Made by a program: the position numbers and the translations under genes
Part shown: piece after piece, positions 34,914 through 44,151 of the stretch
Layout: the number at the start of each line of letters is the position of its first letter
How positions within the stretch are numbered: position 1 is the stretch's first letter
Assembly (NCBI RefSeq): GCF_014837145.1
Contig: NZ_JACYFS010000003.1
Location: 101,494-165,493, forward strand
Source: Chryseobacterium caseinilyticum
Lineage (GTDB): Bacteria > Bacteroidota > Bacteroidia > Flavobacteriales > Weeksellaceae
Length of the DNA stretch: 64,000 nucleotides
Direction: 5' to 3'
The notes under the pieces: generated by a model
Told to the model about the DNA's origin: nothing
Databases searched by the model: none
The model's input: the letters and a program-made list of their open reading frames with translations, nothing else

Positions 34914-36010
34914 TACTTTATTATTTTAAATATCTCATCCACAATCTCTTTCGCCGCATTGGGTTTGGCAAAATATTTAAGATTGTCTGACATTTCTTTT
35001 CTTACATTTTCGTTTTCGCAGATTTCTGAAAGCGTATTCCAAAATTTATCTTTCATTTCAACATCTTTAACCATTCGTGCTGCGTTTTTTTCAACAAGAT
35101 TCATCGCATTTTTAGTTTGATGATCTTCTGCGGCAGTTGGTAACGGAAGCAATATCACGGGCTTTTTTGCCATCGCCAGTTCTGAAATCGCAATTGCTCC
35201 TGCTCTGGAAACGATCACGTCTGCTGCAGAATAGGCGGTTGCCATATCTGAGATAAACTCCTTAATTTGGATGGAAGCTGGAGGCTGGAGGCTGGAAGTT
35301 ATCTCCGCAAAGTCCAATTTCCCAGTTTGCCAAATCAATTGATAACCTTTTTCTTTCAGGTTTTCTAAATTGTCTTTCCAGCCATTGTTTAGAGTTCTTG
35401 AACCCTGAGATCCTCCAACTGAAAGAATCGTTAATTTATTTTTGTCTAAACCTAATTTTTCCTTTGCACTTGCAGAGTCCGTCAAATTCGAAATTACATT
35501 GTGACGGACAGGATTTCCAAGGAAGTAAGTTTTAGTTCCATTGAAAAACTTCTCCATATTTGGATAGGCTGTAAAAATTGCTTTCGCCTTTTTACTGTTG
35601 GCCGTATTGGTCTTTCCAGGTAAAGAATTCTGCTCCTGAATAAAAGTGGAAATTCCCATTTTCGCTGCCATAAATAAGGCAGGTCCGCTTGCAAAACCTC
35701 CCGTTCCCACAGCAAAATCAGGTTTAAATTCTTTAATAATTTTTCTTGCTCTTATCAGACTTGAAATGAGTTTGAATGGTAATCCTATATTTTTCATCAG
35801 ATTTCCCCTGTCGAAACCTGCGATGTTTAAACCTTCTATTTTATAACCTGCCTGCGGAACTTTCTCCATTTCCATTTTTCCGTTGGCACCGATGAACAAA
35901 AATTCTGCATCAGGAAATCTTTTTTTGATTTCATCTGCAATAGCGATTGCCGGGAAGATGTGTCCTCCTGTTCCGCCGCCGCTCATTAGAATTTTTAATG
36001 TCCTGTTCAT
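34913..36010 (-). CDS. murG: UDP-GlcNAc:lipid I N-acetylglucosaminyltransferase
   Basis: 365 aa from ATG 36010 (MNRTLKIL); the ATG at 36043 is upstream and overlaps the 80-aa gene. MurG makes lipid II at the inner membrane face. Motifs: MSGGGTGGHIFPAIAIA near residue 8, GTGGFASGPALF near 98, QEQNSLPGKTN near 122, and VIVSRAGAIAISE plus PVILLPLPTAAEDHQTKNA in the C-terminal domain. A stretch near residues 237-246, ITSSLQPPAS, is encoded by a 7-base tandem repeat (see the repeat entry). The next gene starts inside the murG stop. Confidence 0.95.
   Translation of the reverse strand: MNRTLKILMSGGGTGGHIFPAIAIADEIKKRFPDAEFLFIGANGKMEMEKVPQAGYKIEGLNIAGFDRGNLMKNIGLPFKLISSLIRARKIIKEFKPDFAVGTGGFASGPALFMAAKMGISTFIQEQNSLPGKTNTANSKKAKAIFTAYPNMEKFFNGTKTYFLGNPVRHNVISNLTDSASAKEKLGLDKNKLTILSVGGSQGSRTLNNGWKDNLENLKEKGYQLIWQTGKLDFAEITSSLQPPASIQIKEFISDMATAYSAADVIVSRAGAIAISELAMAKKPVILLPLPTAAEDHQTKNAMNLVEKNAARMVKDVEMKDKFWNTLSEICENENVRKEMSDNLKYFAKPNAAKEIVDEIFKIIK
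35273..35300. repeat. 7-base tandem repeat inside murG
   Basis: GGAAGCT, GGAGGCT, GGAGGCT, GGAAGTT in direct succession on the + strand. In murG this encodes a Ser-Leu-Gln-Pro-Pro-Ala-Ser segment in a variable loop. Similar GGAAGCTGGAGGCTGG sequence is a known kind of intergenic repeat in Chryseobacterium, here captured in frame. Confidence 0.5.
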
Positions 36011-36020
36011 TTTAAAAATA

Positions 36021-36263
36021 TTATGCTGTAGGTTGATTTTCAATTAAATCAATAAATTCTACATCTACCAAAATTTCGTTTTCAGTATCATTTTCTTTTT
36101 TGGAAATAGCTTTCACTGTGTACATCGCATCGTTAAGCTCTATCACTTCACCAACTTCCAACCTGAAAGTTTCAAGAAAACTGATGATTTCTTCGGTTCT
36201 GTCAAAAATTACATTGATTTGCGAATCGTTGATATCTGTAAAAGTAATTTTTCTTGTTTCCAT
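36021..36263 (-). CDS. Small conserved-looking protein between ftsW and murG
   Basis: 80 aa, mostly beta and acidic: RKITFTDINDSQINVIFDRT, then VGEVIELNDAMYTVKAISKK and a C-terminal acidic end. No signal peptide or membrane segment, so it is probably cytosolic. It is tightly packed between ftsW (11 bases) and murG (10 bases), so it is part of the dcw operon. It is not recognised. The fold looks like a small SH3/RNA-binding-like barrel, but this is a guess. Confidence 0.65.
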   Translation of the reverse strand: METRKITFTDINDSQINVIFDRTEEIISFLETFRLEVGEVIELNDAMYTVKAISKKENDTENEILVDVEFIDLIENQPTA

Positions 36264-36274
36264 ATTATTTTGTT

Positions 36275-37513
36275 TTAAGCAATATCATTTATTTCGACGA
36301 TGCTTTGTTTTCTGCCTATTCCTTCTTCATCATATACCTGTATTCTTGAGCTTACACTTAGAACTAATCCAAGCTGAATATAGGTAACCAACATTGAAGT
36401 TCCACCGTAACTGATCAATGGCAGCGGCTGTCCTGTAACCGGAATCAAGTTTACAGCAACGGCGATGTTTACCGCCAACTGCACAAAAATCATCACACCG
36501 ATACTCAGCACCAGCAACGATCCGAAAAATGCGGGCATTTTACTGGCAATCATTACAATTCTCACAATCATAATCATATACAGAATGATTAGAAAAGCTG
36601 AACCGAAAAGTCCATATTCTTCAACGATGATGGCAAAAATAAAATCGGATGCCGACTGGGGTAACATTTGTTTTAAAGCACTTTTTCCAGGCCCCATCCC
36701 GGTAACTCCACCGTGAACTATTGCTGCTTTCGCCTGCATGACCTGATAATTTTTAGCCTTTACACTTTCATCATCTACATCAGCAGTTTTGGCTTTGCTT
36801 GAGGTAAATGTTTCAATACGGCTCATCCAGGTATGTACACGGTTTCCACCAATCATATTTGTATTTAGAGCAACCAGTAAAAACAAAATAATTGCAATAA
36901 CTGAAGTTGATATAAATCCGGCAATATACTTCCAATGAAGCTGTCCGATAACCAGAACAATTACCGAAACCATTAATATCATCAAAGCGGTAGATCCGTT
37001 ATCTTTGGCAACCAACAGGAAAACCAATAAAATAGGTCCGAAAATAAAGCCTATATTTTCTCCAACTGTTCTTTCTCTAATGATTTTTTTGGTTAAATAT
37101 CTGCAGAGGTAAATAATCAACATTAAAAAAGCGAAAGACGATGGCTGGAATGAAAATGGCGTTCCCGGAATTTTTAACCAACGCGAAGCACTTGCTCCGT
37201 CAATCGTTTGACCTGTAAACATCGTTAATACAAGCAATCCGCACATGATAATAAGTAATCCCATGCTTATTTTACCAATGTGCTCATATTTTACCATTCC
37301 GACCATTCTCATCAATCCAAATCCTAAAATCACAAAAAACATGTGTTTTACAACATGGCTGGTTGTCGTACCGTTGTTTACTATGTATTCCAGATTAGAA
37401 CTTGCAGAATAGACCGGAAATATCGAAAAAATGGAAATCAAAATGATGACCATCCAAAGAACTTTATCGCCCTTCAGAAATTCAAATTTTTGCTCTGTAA
37501 TCTGTTCGTTCAT
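36275..37513 (-). CDS. ftsW: Lipid II polymerase FtsW (SEDS family)
   Basis: 412 aa with ten or so membrane segments. SEDS features are WLKIPGTPFSFQPSSFA in the first half and DFIFAIIVEEYGLFGSAFL, with VNLIPVTGQPLPLISYGGTSM near residue 360, the family signature. FtsW polymerises glycan strands at the septum together with the class B PBP encoded upstream. The Ser/Lys/Asp-rich loop near residues 220-250 is large. It lies between murD (22 bases) and the 80-aa gene. Confidence 0.95.
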   Translation of the reverse strand: MNEQITEQKFEFLKGDKVLWMVIILISIFSIFPVYSASSNLEYIVNNGTTTSHVVKHMFFVILGFGLMRMVGMVKYEHIGKISMGLLIIMCGLLVLTMFTGQTIDGASASRWLKIPGTPFSFQPSSFAFLMLIIYLCRYLTKKIIRERTVGENIGFIFGPILLVFLLVAKDNGSTALMILMVSVIVLVIGQLHWKYIAGFISTSVIAIILFLLVALNTNMIGGNRVHTWMSRIETFTSSKAKTADVDDESVKAKNYQVMQAKAAIVHGGVTGMGPGKSALKQMLPQSASDFIFAIIVEEYGLFGSAFLIILYMIMIVRIVMIASKMPAFFGSLLVLSIGVMIFVQLAVNIAVAVNLIPVTGQPLPLISYGGTSMLVTYIQLGLVLSVSSRIQVYDEEGIGRKQSIVEINDIA

Positions 37514-37560
37514 ACTTTATGCTGTTGGCTTCTGGCTAATTGCCATTGGCTTTTAAAACC
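37514..37560. repeat. Spacer repeat at the murD 3' end
   Basis: TGCTGTTGGCTTCTGGCTAA and TTGCCATTGGCTTTTAAA form a low-complexity TTGGC/GGCTT repeat between murD and ftsW, overlapping the last codons of murD. It resembles a dispersed Chryseobacterium spacer repeat. Confidence 0.4.
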
Positions 37561-38873
37561 TGTTCTTTAAACTGATGTCCTCTGTCTTCATAATTATTGA
37601 AAAGGTCAAAACTTGCGCAACATGGCGAAAGTAAAACCGTATCTCCTGATTTCCCGAGAGATTTTGAAACTTTCACGGCTTCTTCCATGCTTGAAGTGCT
37701 GTAAATCAGCTCTTTCTTGCCTTTAAAGAAATCGATAATTTTCTGATTATCAAGTCCTAAGCAGACAATCGCTTTTACTTTTCTTTTAACTAAATCTTCT
37801 ACCTCTGTATAATCATTTCCTTTATCCACGCCTCCAACAATCCAGATTGTAGGATTTTTCATGCTTTCTAATGCAAAATAGGTAGCGTTAACATTGGTTG
37901 CCTTACTGTCGTTGATGTATTTTACGCCATCAATTTCAGTAACCATTTCGAGTCTGTGTTCAACTGCCTGAAAGGTCATCAGAGAATTCCTGATGCTTTC
38001 ATTGTTGATTTCCAATATTTTACCGGCGATCGACGCAGCAAGACTGTTGGCAACATTATGATTTCCCAATAAAGACAATTCATCAATTTTCATGGTGAAC
38101 TGATCTTTCAAATTGATCTGAATATTTTCTCCGTTAATAAAACCACCTTCAGTCAATTTTTCTTTGGTAGAAAACGGGATCATTTTAGCCTTAATTTCAA
38201 ACTTTTCCAGAATATTTTTGCTCATTTCGTCATCTTTATTGTAGATGAAAAAATTATCATTCTCCTGATTTTCAGCTATTCTGAATTTTGCCAAAGCATA
38301 TTCTTCGTAGTTGTAATTGTACTGATCGAGGTGATCTTTAGACAGATTCAACAACAAAGAAATATACGGTCTGAAATTCTGAATATCATCGAGCTGGAAA
38401 GAGCTTACTTCCAAAACATAATATTCGTGGTTTTCGTCGGCCACCTGTTTTGCAAAGCTGTAGCCTATATTTCCGCCCAAACCTACATTTAATCCATCGT
38501 TTTTAAGGATGTGGTAAATAAGCGACGTTGTAGTTGTTTTTCCGTTGCTTCCTGTGATGGCAATGATCTTCGCATCTGTGAATTCTGCGGCAAATTCAAT
38601 TTCAGAAGAAAGTCTGATATCTCTGTCATGAATTTTAGTGATCATGTCAGCCTTCTTGGGAATTCCCGGGCTTTTTACAATCCAGTCTGCATTTAAAATT
38701 CTTTCTTCATCGTGGTTTTCCTCTTCAAATTCGATTTCATTTTCAGTTAAAAACTGCTTGTAGTTATCCTTAATGGCACCTTTGTCTGAAAGAAACACTT
38801 CCAGACCCTTCTTTTTAGCCAAATAAGCAGCACCACAACCGCTTTCTCCACCTCCTAAAACAACTATTTTCAT
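37536..38873 (-). CDS. murD: UDP-N-acetylmuramoylalanine-D-glutamate ligase
   Basis: 445 aa. Adds D-Glu to UDP-MurNAc-L-Ala. Motifs are KIVVLGGGESGCGAAYLA at the N-terminus, ATP loop IAITGSNGKTTTTSLIYHIL near residue 105, LEVSSFQLDDI near 153, NLSKDHLDQY near 180, HRLEMV near 310 and VLLSPCCASFDLFNNYEDRGHQF near the C-terminus. The last residues (KANGN) run into a spacer repeat. It lies between mraY (55 bases) and ftsW. Confidence 0.96.
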   Translation of the reverse strand: MKIVVLGGGESGCGAAYLAKKKGLEVFLSDKGAIKDNYKQFLTENEIEFEEENHDEERILNADWIVKSPGIPKKADMITKIHDRDIRLSSEIEFAAEFTDAKIIAITGSNGKTTTTSLIYHILKNDGLNVGLGGNIGYSFAKQVADENHEYYVLEVSSFQLDDIQNFRPYISLLLNLSKDHLDQYNYNYEEYALAKFRIAENQENDNFFIYNKDDEMSKNILEKFEIKAKMIPFSTKEKLTEGGFINGENIQINLKDQFTMKIDELSLLGNHNVANSLAASIAGKILEINNESIRNSLMTFQAVEHRLEMVTEIDGVKYINDSKATNVNATYFALESMKNPTIWIVGGVDKGNDYTEVEDLVKRKVKAIVCLGLDNQKIIDFFKGKKELIYSTSSMEEAVKVSKSLGKSGDTVLLSPCCASFDLFNNYEDRGHQFKEQVLKANGN

Positions 38874-38879
38874 AAACTT

Positions 38880-38928
38880 GCTTTTTGCTATTTGCTGTTA
38901 GCTTCTTGCTTCCAACTCCCGCTATTTT
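38880..38928. repeat. Spacer repeat between mraY and murD
   Basis: TTTTTGCTATTTGCTGTTAG and CTTCTTGCTTCCAACTCCCG: CT/TT-rich repetitive sequence of the same general type as the spacer after murD. Confidence 0.35.
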
Positions 38929-40170
38929 CTATCTCATTTTTAATGTAATGAGACAAACAATTGCCATCATAACCCCTATGATAATCATTCTGTTAACAAT
39001 TTTACTTTCGTGAAAACCGTCTTTCTGATAATGATGATGCAGAGGAGACATTTTAAACAATCTGTTATTTTGGGCATATTCCAACCCAAATTTCCTTTTT
39101 CTGTATTTGAAAACCACTACCTGAAGCATTACAGATATGTTTTCTATTAAAAAGATTCCGCACAAAACAGGAATCATTAATTCTTTCCTTAAAATAATCG
39201 CCAAAACAGCAATTACACCACCAAGCATCAAACTTCCGGTATCTCCCATGAAAACCTGAGCAGGATACGTATTGTACCAGAAAAACCCAATCACTGCACC
39301 CACCATGGCGACAGCAAAAATTGTCGTTTCACCCATGTTGGGGAGGAACATTATGTTGAGATAATCTGCAAAAATGATGTTCCCTGAAACGTAAGCAAAA
39401 AATGCCAGCGCGAGTAGAATAATCGTACTCGTTCCGGCCGCCAGACCATCAATTCCGTCGGTGATATTGGCACCGTTGGAAACAGCTGTTACTATGAAAA
39501 TTACTATTGGAATGAAAACAATCCAAGCCCATTCATGAGCTTCTGCATCATCCATCCAGAACAAAATTCCACTGTAATCGAACTCATTGTTTTTGGTAAA
39601 CGGAACTGTGGAAACGGTGATTTTTTCAGTTGGTGAAAAATTCTGTTCTACATTATTTCTGTTCACTACTTTAGCATCCGCATATTTTCTTTTTACCGTA
39701 ATATCGGGGTGAAAATACATGGTAACGCCCACAATCAGTCCTAAACCGACCTGTCCAACGATTTTAAATTTCCCGCTGAGACCGTCTTTATTTTTCTTTA
39801 CTTTCTTTAAATAATCATCAATAAAACCAATCGCGCCCATCCAGACTACCGAAACAATCAGCAAAACGATATAAACATTGGTAATTCTGGTGAACAGCAG
39901 TACAGGGATAAGAGTCGCGATAATAACAATCAAACCTCCCATTGTCGGAGTTCCTTCTTTCTGTTTTTGTCCGTCCAATCCCAAATCACGCACCAGTTCG
40001 CCCATCTGTTTTCCTCTCAGATAATTGATGATGTTTTTACCATAAATAAGAGCAATCAACAAAGACAGCAACACCGCCATTCCTGCACGGAAAGAGATGT
40101 ACTTCATCATTCCCATTCCTGGAATGTGGATGCCCTGGCTCGTTAGATATTCGTATAGATAATACAGCAT
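38929..40170 (-). CDS. mraY: Phospho-N-acetylmuramoyl-pentapeptide transferase
   Basis: 413 aa from ATG 40170 (MLYYLYEYL), the usual MraY start; ATG 40209 overlaps murE. MraY moves phospho-MurNAc-pentapeptide to undecaprenyl phosphate, making lipid I. Family motifs: [10 protein letters not shown] near residue 75, [16 protein letters not shown] near 130, [14 protein letters not shown] near 245, and [11 protein letters not shown] near 320 with the [12 protein letters not shown] tail. An insertion of about 60 residues ([19 protein letters not shown] to SGILFWMDD) between helices is typical of Bacteroidota. Confidence 0.96.
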   Translation of the reverse strand: MLYYLYEYLTSQGIHIPGMGMMKYISFRAGMAVLLSLLIALIYGKNIINYLRGKQMGELVRDLGLDGQKQKEGTPTMGGLIVIIATLIPVLLFTRITNVYIVLLIVSVVWMGAIGFIDDYLKKVKKNKDGLSGKFKIVGQVGLGLIVGVTMYFHPDITVKRKYADAKVVNRNNVEQNFSPTEKITVSTVPFTKNNEFDYSGILFWMDDAEAHEWAWIVFIPIVIFIVTAVSNGANITDGIDGLAAGTSTIILLALAFFAYVSGNIIFADYLNIMFLPNMGETTIFAVAMVGAVIGFFWYNTYPAQVFMGDTGSLMLGGVIAVLAIILRKELMIPVLCGIFLIENISVMLQVVVFKYRKRKFGLEYAQNNRLFKMSPLHHHYQKDGFHESKIVNRMIIIGVMMAIVCLITLKMR

Positions 40171-40187
40171 ATTGCTTTTATTTAATT

Positions 40188-41648
40188 TTATTTGCTCATT
40201 AATTGCCATAGTTCAGTGATGACCTCCTTATCATCAAAATGATGCTTTACACCATTGATTTCCTGATAATTTTCGTGGCCTTTTCCGGCTACGACGATGA
40301 TGTCTTTCGGCTCGGCAAATTTTATAGCCATTTTTATCGCTTCTCTTCTGTCGGGAATTGAAGTGTATTTGCTGAAATTCTGAGGTTCAACGCCTGCTTC
40401 AATTTCTTTTATTATTGCTGCAGGATCCTCGGTTCTCGGATTGTCTGAAGTGATGATTGCCAGAGTTGATTTCTTAGTGGCAATATTTCCCATTTCAGGT
40501 CTTTTGGAATGATCTCTGTCGCCTCCGCAACCGAAAACTGTGATCAGTCTTTCGTTTTTGGTTCTGATTTCGTTGATGCTGTCGAGTACATTTTCCAATG
40601 CGTCAGGAGTGTGAGCATAGTCTACGACGAAGAAAATTCCGCCGTCGGATTTAAAAGTTTCAAATCTTCCGTTGACTCTTTTCAAAATGCTGATGGCCTG
40701 AAGAATTTCATCCTGCTGAAAACCTAATTCAGAAGCAATTCCGAAAACCAAAAGTAAATTGTAAACATTAAACTTCCCTGTTAAGGTTGTCCAGAATTCC
40801 TTTCCGTTGAAATTGAGAAGCATTCCGCTGAAATCAACTTCCAAAGTTCTTCCGTGGTAATCTGCCATCGTTTTCAAAGCATAAGACTTCTTCGCAGCCC
40901 TTGTGTTCTGAAGCATCACATTTCCGTTTTTATCATCCAGATTCGTAATGACAACCGCCTCGCTATTTAGTTCATCAAAAAATCTTTTTTTCGTTTTTAA
41001 ATATTCGTCAAACGTTTTATGATAATCTAAATGATCGTGTGTAAGATTGGTAAAACCGGCGATTTTAAAGGTTAAACCCTCAATTCTGTTTTGAGAAATA
41101 CCGTGTGAACTGACTTCCATAAAAGCAAATTCGCAACCCGCTTCTACTGCTTTTGCCAAAATCTGATTGATGGTAATCACATCAGGTGTAGTGTGTGTTG
41201 CAGGAATTTTTTCATCTCCAATTCTGATTTCTACCGTTGAAAGTAAAGCTGAATCGTAGCCTAAGTTTTTAAAAACATCAAACAGCAAAGTGGAAACAGA
41301 GGTTTTCCCGTTGGTACCGGTAACCCCGATTAACTTTAATTTTCCTGACGGATTTCCGTAAAAATTGGAAGCAAGATGGCCTAAAGTTTTTGATGAGTCT
41401 TTTACTTTGATGTAGGTAATATTTTCATCTAAATTTTCCGGAAACTCTTCGCAGACAATAACTGTTGCTCCTTTTTCAACAGATGATGCAATGTAGGAAT
41501 GACCATCCGCAACCGTTCCTCTCACTGCAATATACAAAGAGTTTTGGGTCACTTTTCTGCTGTCGAATACCAAAGCTGAAACTTCTTTTTCAGGATTTCC
41601 TATTGTTTCCAGAATTTGGATTCTTTCTAATAATTTGCTTAATTCCAT
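40188..41648 (-). CDS. murE: UDP-MurNAc-L-Ala-D-Glu:meso-diaminopimelate ligase
   Basis: 486 aa. Adds the third amino acid. The specificity motif is DNPR in [15 protein letters not shown] near residue 402, which marks meso-diaminopimelate use, not Lys. ATP loop: [16 protein letters not shown] near 107; [11 protein letters not shown] and [10 protein letters not shown] follow. It lies between the class B PBP gene (96 bases) and mraY (17 bases). Confidence 0.96.
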   Translation of the reverse strand: MELSKLLERIQILETIGNPEKEVSALVFDSRKVTQNSLYIAVRGTVADGHSYIASSVEKGATVIVCEEFPENLDENITYIKVKDSSKTLGHLASNFYGNPSGKLKLIGVTGTNGKTSVSTLLFDVFKNLGYDSALLSTVEIRIGDEKIPATHTTPDVITINQILAKAVEAGCEFAFMEVSSHGISQNRIEGLTFKIAGFTNLTHDHLDYHKTFDEYLKTKKRFFDELNSEAVVITNLDDKNGNVMLQNTRAAKKSYALKTMADYHGRTLEVDFSGMLLNFNGKEFWTTLTGKFNVYNLLLVFGIASELGFQQDEILQAISILKRVNGRFETFKSDGGIFFVVDYAHTPDALENVLDSINEIRTKNERLITVFGCGGDRDHSKRPEMGNIATKKSTLAIITSDNPRTEDPAAIIKEIEAGVEPQNFSKYTSIPDRREAIKMAIKFAEPKDIIVVAGKGHENYQEINGVKHHFDDKEVITELWQLMSK

Positions 41649-41744
41649 AAACCTACATTCCGGTGCTTCACACCTCTTAATATCTTTTACTTATTGTCAG
41701 CATGTCTCAACTCTGTTGCTTCGCTGTATAAAGTATTTTAAATC

Positions 41745-43736
41745 TTAATTTTGCAGAGACAAATAAATTCTCTGATTCTTGCTGATGATCGTTCCTTCAA
41801 GTGGAAACTGTTCTTTAATCCGTCCTACTCCTTTAAATTCCACCCTGTAACCTAAATTTTCAAGTTGTGGAATGACATTTTTTCCAATTAATCCTACAAC
41901 GCCAGGCATCTGCTTGTTATTGACCGCAACTTTCACATTTGGAGCCACCATTTTATTCAAATTAACCTTTCTGTCGACCAACATTTCTTTTTCAATATTC
42001 TGCGGTGTCTTCAGGAATGTTTTCCCTGCGATTTCTTTAAATACAGGCGCAGAAACAGTTCCTCCGTAGAACCCCTTTGAAACATTTGGCTCGCTGATCA
42101 TGACGTAGCAAGTATATTTGGGATTATCTGCCGGATAAAACCCTGCAAATGATGCTCTGTATTTCATAGGGCCAGGCAACCAGTACTCGAATCTTGCAGT
42201 TCCGGTTTTCCCTGCCATTTTTAGATTCGGTGTGAAAATACTTCTTCCGGTTCCTTTCTCAACAGCTTTCGTTAAAGCACTTGTCATCATCTGAATTGCT
42301 TTCTCTGAAGCCATCTTTTTTACCATGACCTGAGGCTGCGCTTCAAAGGTGAGTTTCCCATTCTGCATGATTTTATCAATGAAAAGCGGTTTTACCATTT
42401 TTCCTTTATTGGCAACACCATTATAGAAAGTTGCAAGCTGCAGAAGATTAATATTGGTGGCATATCCGTAGCCAATTGAAGCCAGAGTTGCCGCATTCCA
42501 ACTTTTACTTTTTGGAGTAAGAATTCTTGGTTTTGTGATTCCCGGTAATTCGATATCCATTTTATCGAAAAGCTTCCATCTTTTTAAATGATCTAAAAAT
42601 ATCTGAGGCTTATCAGCATAATATTGAGTGATCAGTTTAGCTGTTCCTACATTGCTGGATTTTGCCAAAACATCACTGATATCGTAAGTTCCGCCACCAT
42701 GACCGTCTGTAATTCTCTGTTTTGCGTAAGACCAAATTCCGTTTCCAACGTTGACAGTTGTTTTTTCATCGATGAAACCGTCATCCATTGCAGCTAAAAG
42801 TGAAATTACTTTAAAAGTAGATCCCGGTTCGATATTATCTTTTATGGCATAGTTGTAAGAATCCACATACTCTCCTTCGTCATCTTTCTGAAGGTTAACC
42901 AAAGCACGAACTTTACCTGTTTCCACTTCCATGACGATTACCGTACCGTGTTTCGCTTCAAAATTGATCAGTTGTTTTTCTAATGCTGAATGTGCAATAT
43001 CCTGAATTCTGAGGTCGATCGTTGTATAAACATCCTGTCCGTCAACAGGTTCCTCCACTTTCCAGTAATCGATAGGTTTCCACTGCGAAGAATTGATTCT
43101 TTGTTCGAGACGTTTTCCGTCTGTACCTCTCAAATATTTTGAGAACGCGCCTTCAAGTCCTGAACTGTACTGTCCATTGTCCATTCCTATTGTTCCTGAA
43201 CCTATTTCTGAAGTCGCCAGCTCGCGTTTGTAATTTCTGTCTACAATAAAACCTCCTTTATTTTTCCCTCTTTTAAAAATTGGGAATTTTCTGATTCTGT
43301 CGTATTGATCGAAGTCTAAACCTTTTACCAAAGAATAGTACTGATTTACTTTCTTCCGCTGCTCGTCAAATCTTTTGCGGTATTCTGCTCTCGGTTTGCC
43401 AAACATTTTGCTGAGTGAATCGGTAAGAGCACCAATATTGTTGGTATAAACCGTATCCCGTATTGTTTTGAAATCCAGATAGATATCATATCTCATTACT
43501 GTAGTCGCGAGAATTGAGCCGTCTGCAGCAAAAAGATTCCCACGGGCAGCCTTTAAAGTTGCCGTACGGTAATTGTTGTTGATATAATCGTCTTTAATTT
43601 CCTGAACATTGGTATTCTGAAGCATCACGATTCTTCCGAAGAAAAGTGCAAATACGCACAAAGCCACCACTGCAAAGAGGTAGCCCCAACGTAAAGTTTT
43701 CTTACGTTTGTTGTCGTAATCATTTTGCTTTTGCAT
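41745..43736 (-). CDS. ftsI: Class B penicillin-binding protein with PASTA domain (FtsI/PBP3-like)
   Basis: 663 aa transpeptidase that cross-links septal peptidoglycan. A membrane segment (WGYLFAVVALCVFALFFG, residues about 16-33) is followed by the dimerisation domain. The transpeptidase domain has SxxK in EPGSTFKVIS near residue 302, SxN in KSSNVGTA near 356, and KTGTA in AGKTGTARFEY near 493. A C-terminal PASTA domain (MPGVVGLIGKNVIPQLENLG) is more typical of Bacteroidota and Gram-positive cell-division PBPs than of E. coli FtsI. Its start overlaps the ftsL-like gene by 17 bases. Confidence 0.93.
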   Translation of the reverse strand: MQKQNDYDNKRKKTLRWGYLFAVVALCVFALFFGRIVMLQNTNVQEIKDDYINNNYRTATLKAARGNLFAADGSILATTVMRYDIYLDFKTIRDTVYTNNIGALTDSLSKMFGKPRAEYRKRFDEQRKKVNQYYSLVKGLDFDQYDRIRKFPIFKRGKNKGGFIVDRNYKRELATSEIGSGTIGMDNGQYSSGLEGAFSKYLRGTDGKRLEQRINSSQWKPIDYWKVEEPVDGQDVYTTIDLRIQDIAHSALEKQLINFEAKHGTVIVMEVETGKVRALVNLQKDDEGEYVDSYNYAIKDNIEPGSTFKVISLLAAMDDGFIDEKTTVNVGNGIWSYAKQRITDGHGGGTYDISDVLAKSSNVGTAKLITQYYADKPQIFLDHLKRWKLFDKMDIELPGITKPRILTPKSKSWNAATLASIGYGYATNINLLQLATFYNGVANKGKMVKPLFIDKIMQNGKLTFEAQPQVMVKKMASEKAIQMMTSALTKAVEKGTGRSIFTPNLKMAGKTGTARFEYWLPGPMKYRASFAGFYPADNPKYTCYVMISEPNVSKGFYGGTVSAPVFKEIAGKTFLKTPQNIEKEMLVDRKVNLNKMVAPNVKVAVNNKQMPGVVGLIGKNVIPQLENLGYRVEFKGVGRIKEQFPLEGTIISKNQRIYLSLQN

Positions 43737-44085
43737 CAGTACTGTCCAGTTTTATTAATAATTTATGCGGATGGTTTTCAAGCGTCATCAGAGAGTCCTG
43801 AGCGACTTCTTTTCCCAATTCCGATTCCATTTTTACTTTGATGAGTTTGCTTTGAGCATAAGCGTTCCTCGATTTATATTCTTCAGTTTCTTCTTTTAAT
43901 ACATTGACGATTTTTATTTTCTGATCAACAAGGTGATTGGTGTAAATCATCGCCATCATCAAGACAAACAGCAGGAGAAAATATTTGTAATGGGCTTTTA
44001 CCTCATCACGGTTCAGAAAATTCCCTTTTACAATATCTATAAAAGTGAGTTTTTTCTGAGGTTTATATGTTGTTCTCTTTGCCAC
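43720..44085 (-). CDS. ftsL: FtsL-like division protein
   Basis: 121 aa from a GTG at 44085 (GTG GCA AAG AGA). The longer ATG at 44127 encodes an N-terminal stretch (MEITHYQLLITHK) that is simply the dispersed spacer repeat in frame, so I prefer GTG. A basic cytosolic segment (TTYKPQKKL) is followed by one membrane helix (YFLLLFVLMMAMIYT) and a coiled coil (VLKEETEEYKSRNAYAQSKLIKVKMESEL). Size, topology and place between rsmH and the class B PBP are those of FtsL. The sequence itself is weakly conserved, so the name rests on position. Confidence 0.7.
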   Translation of the reverse strand: MAKRTTYKPQKKLTFIDIVKGNFLNRDEVKAHYKYFLLLFVLMMAMIYTNHLVDQKIKIVNVLKEETEEYKSRNAYAQSKLIKVKMESELGKEVAQDSLMTLENHPHKLLIKLDSTDAKAK

Positions 44086-44094
44086 GTTTTTATG

Positions 44095-44151
44095 GGTAAT
44101 GAGTAATTGGTAATGAGTAATTTCCATTGCTTATTACTCATTGCTTATTAC
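44095..44151. repeat. Spacer repeat (TAATGAGTAATT type)
   Basis: GGTAATGAGTAATTGGTAAT and GAGTAATT on one side, ATTACTCATTGCTTATTACT on the other: short inverted and direct TAAT/ATTACTCATT units. It lies between rsmH and ftsL and creates the spurious upstream ATG of ftsL. Confidence 0.6.
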
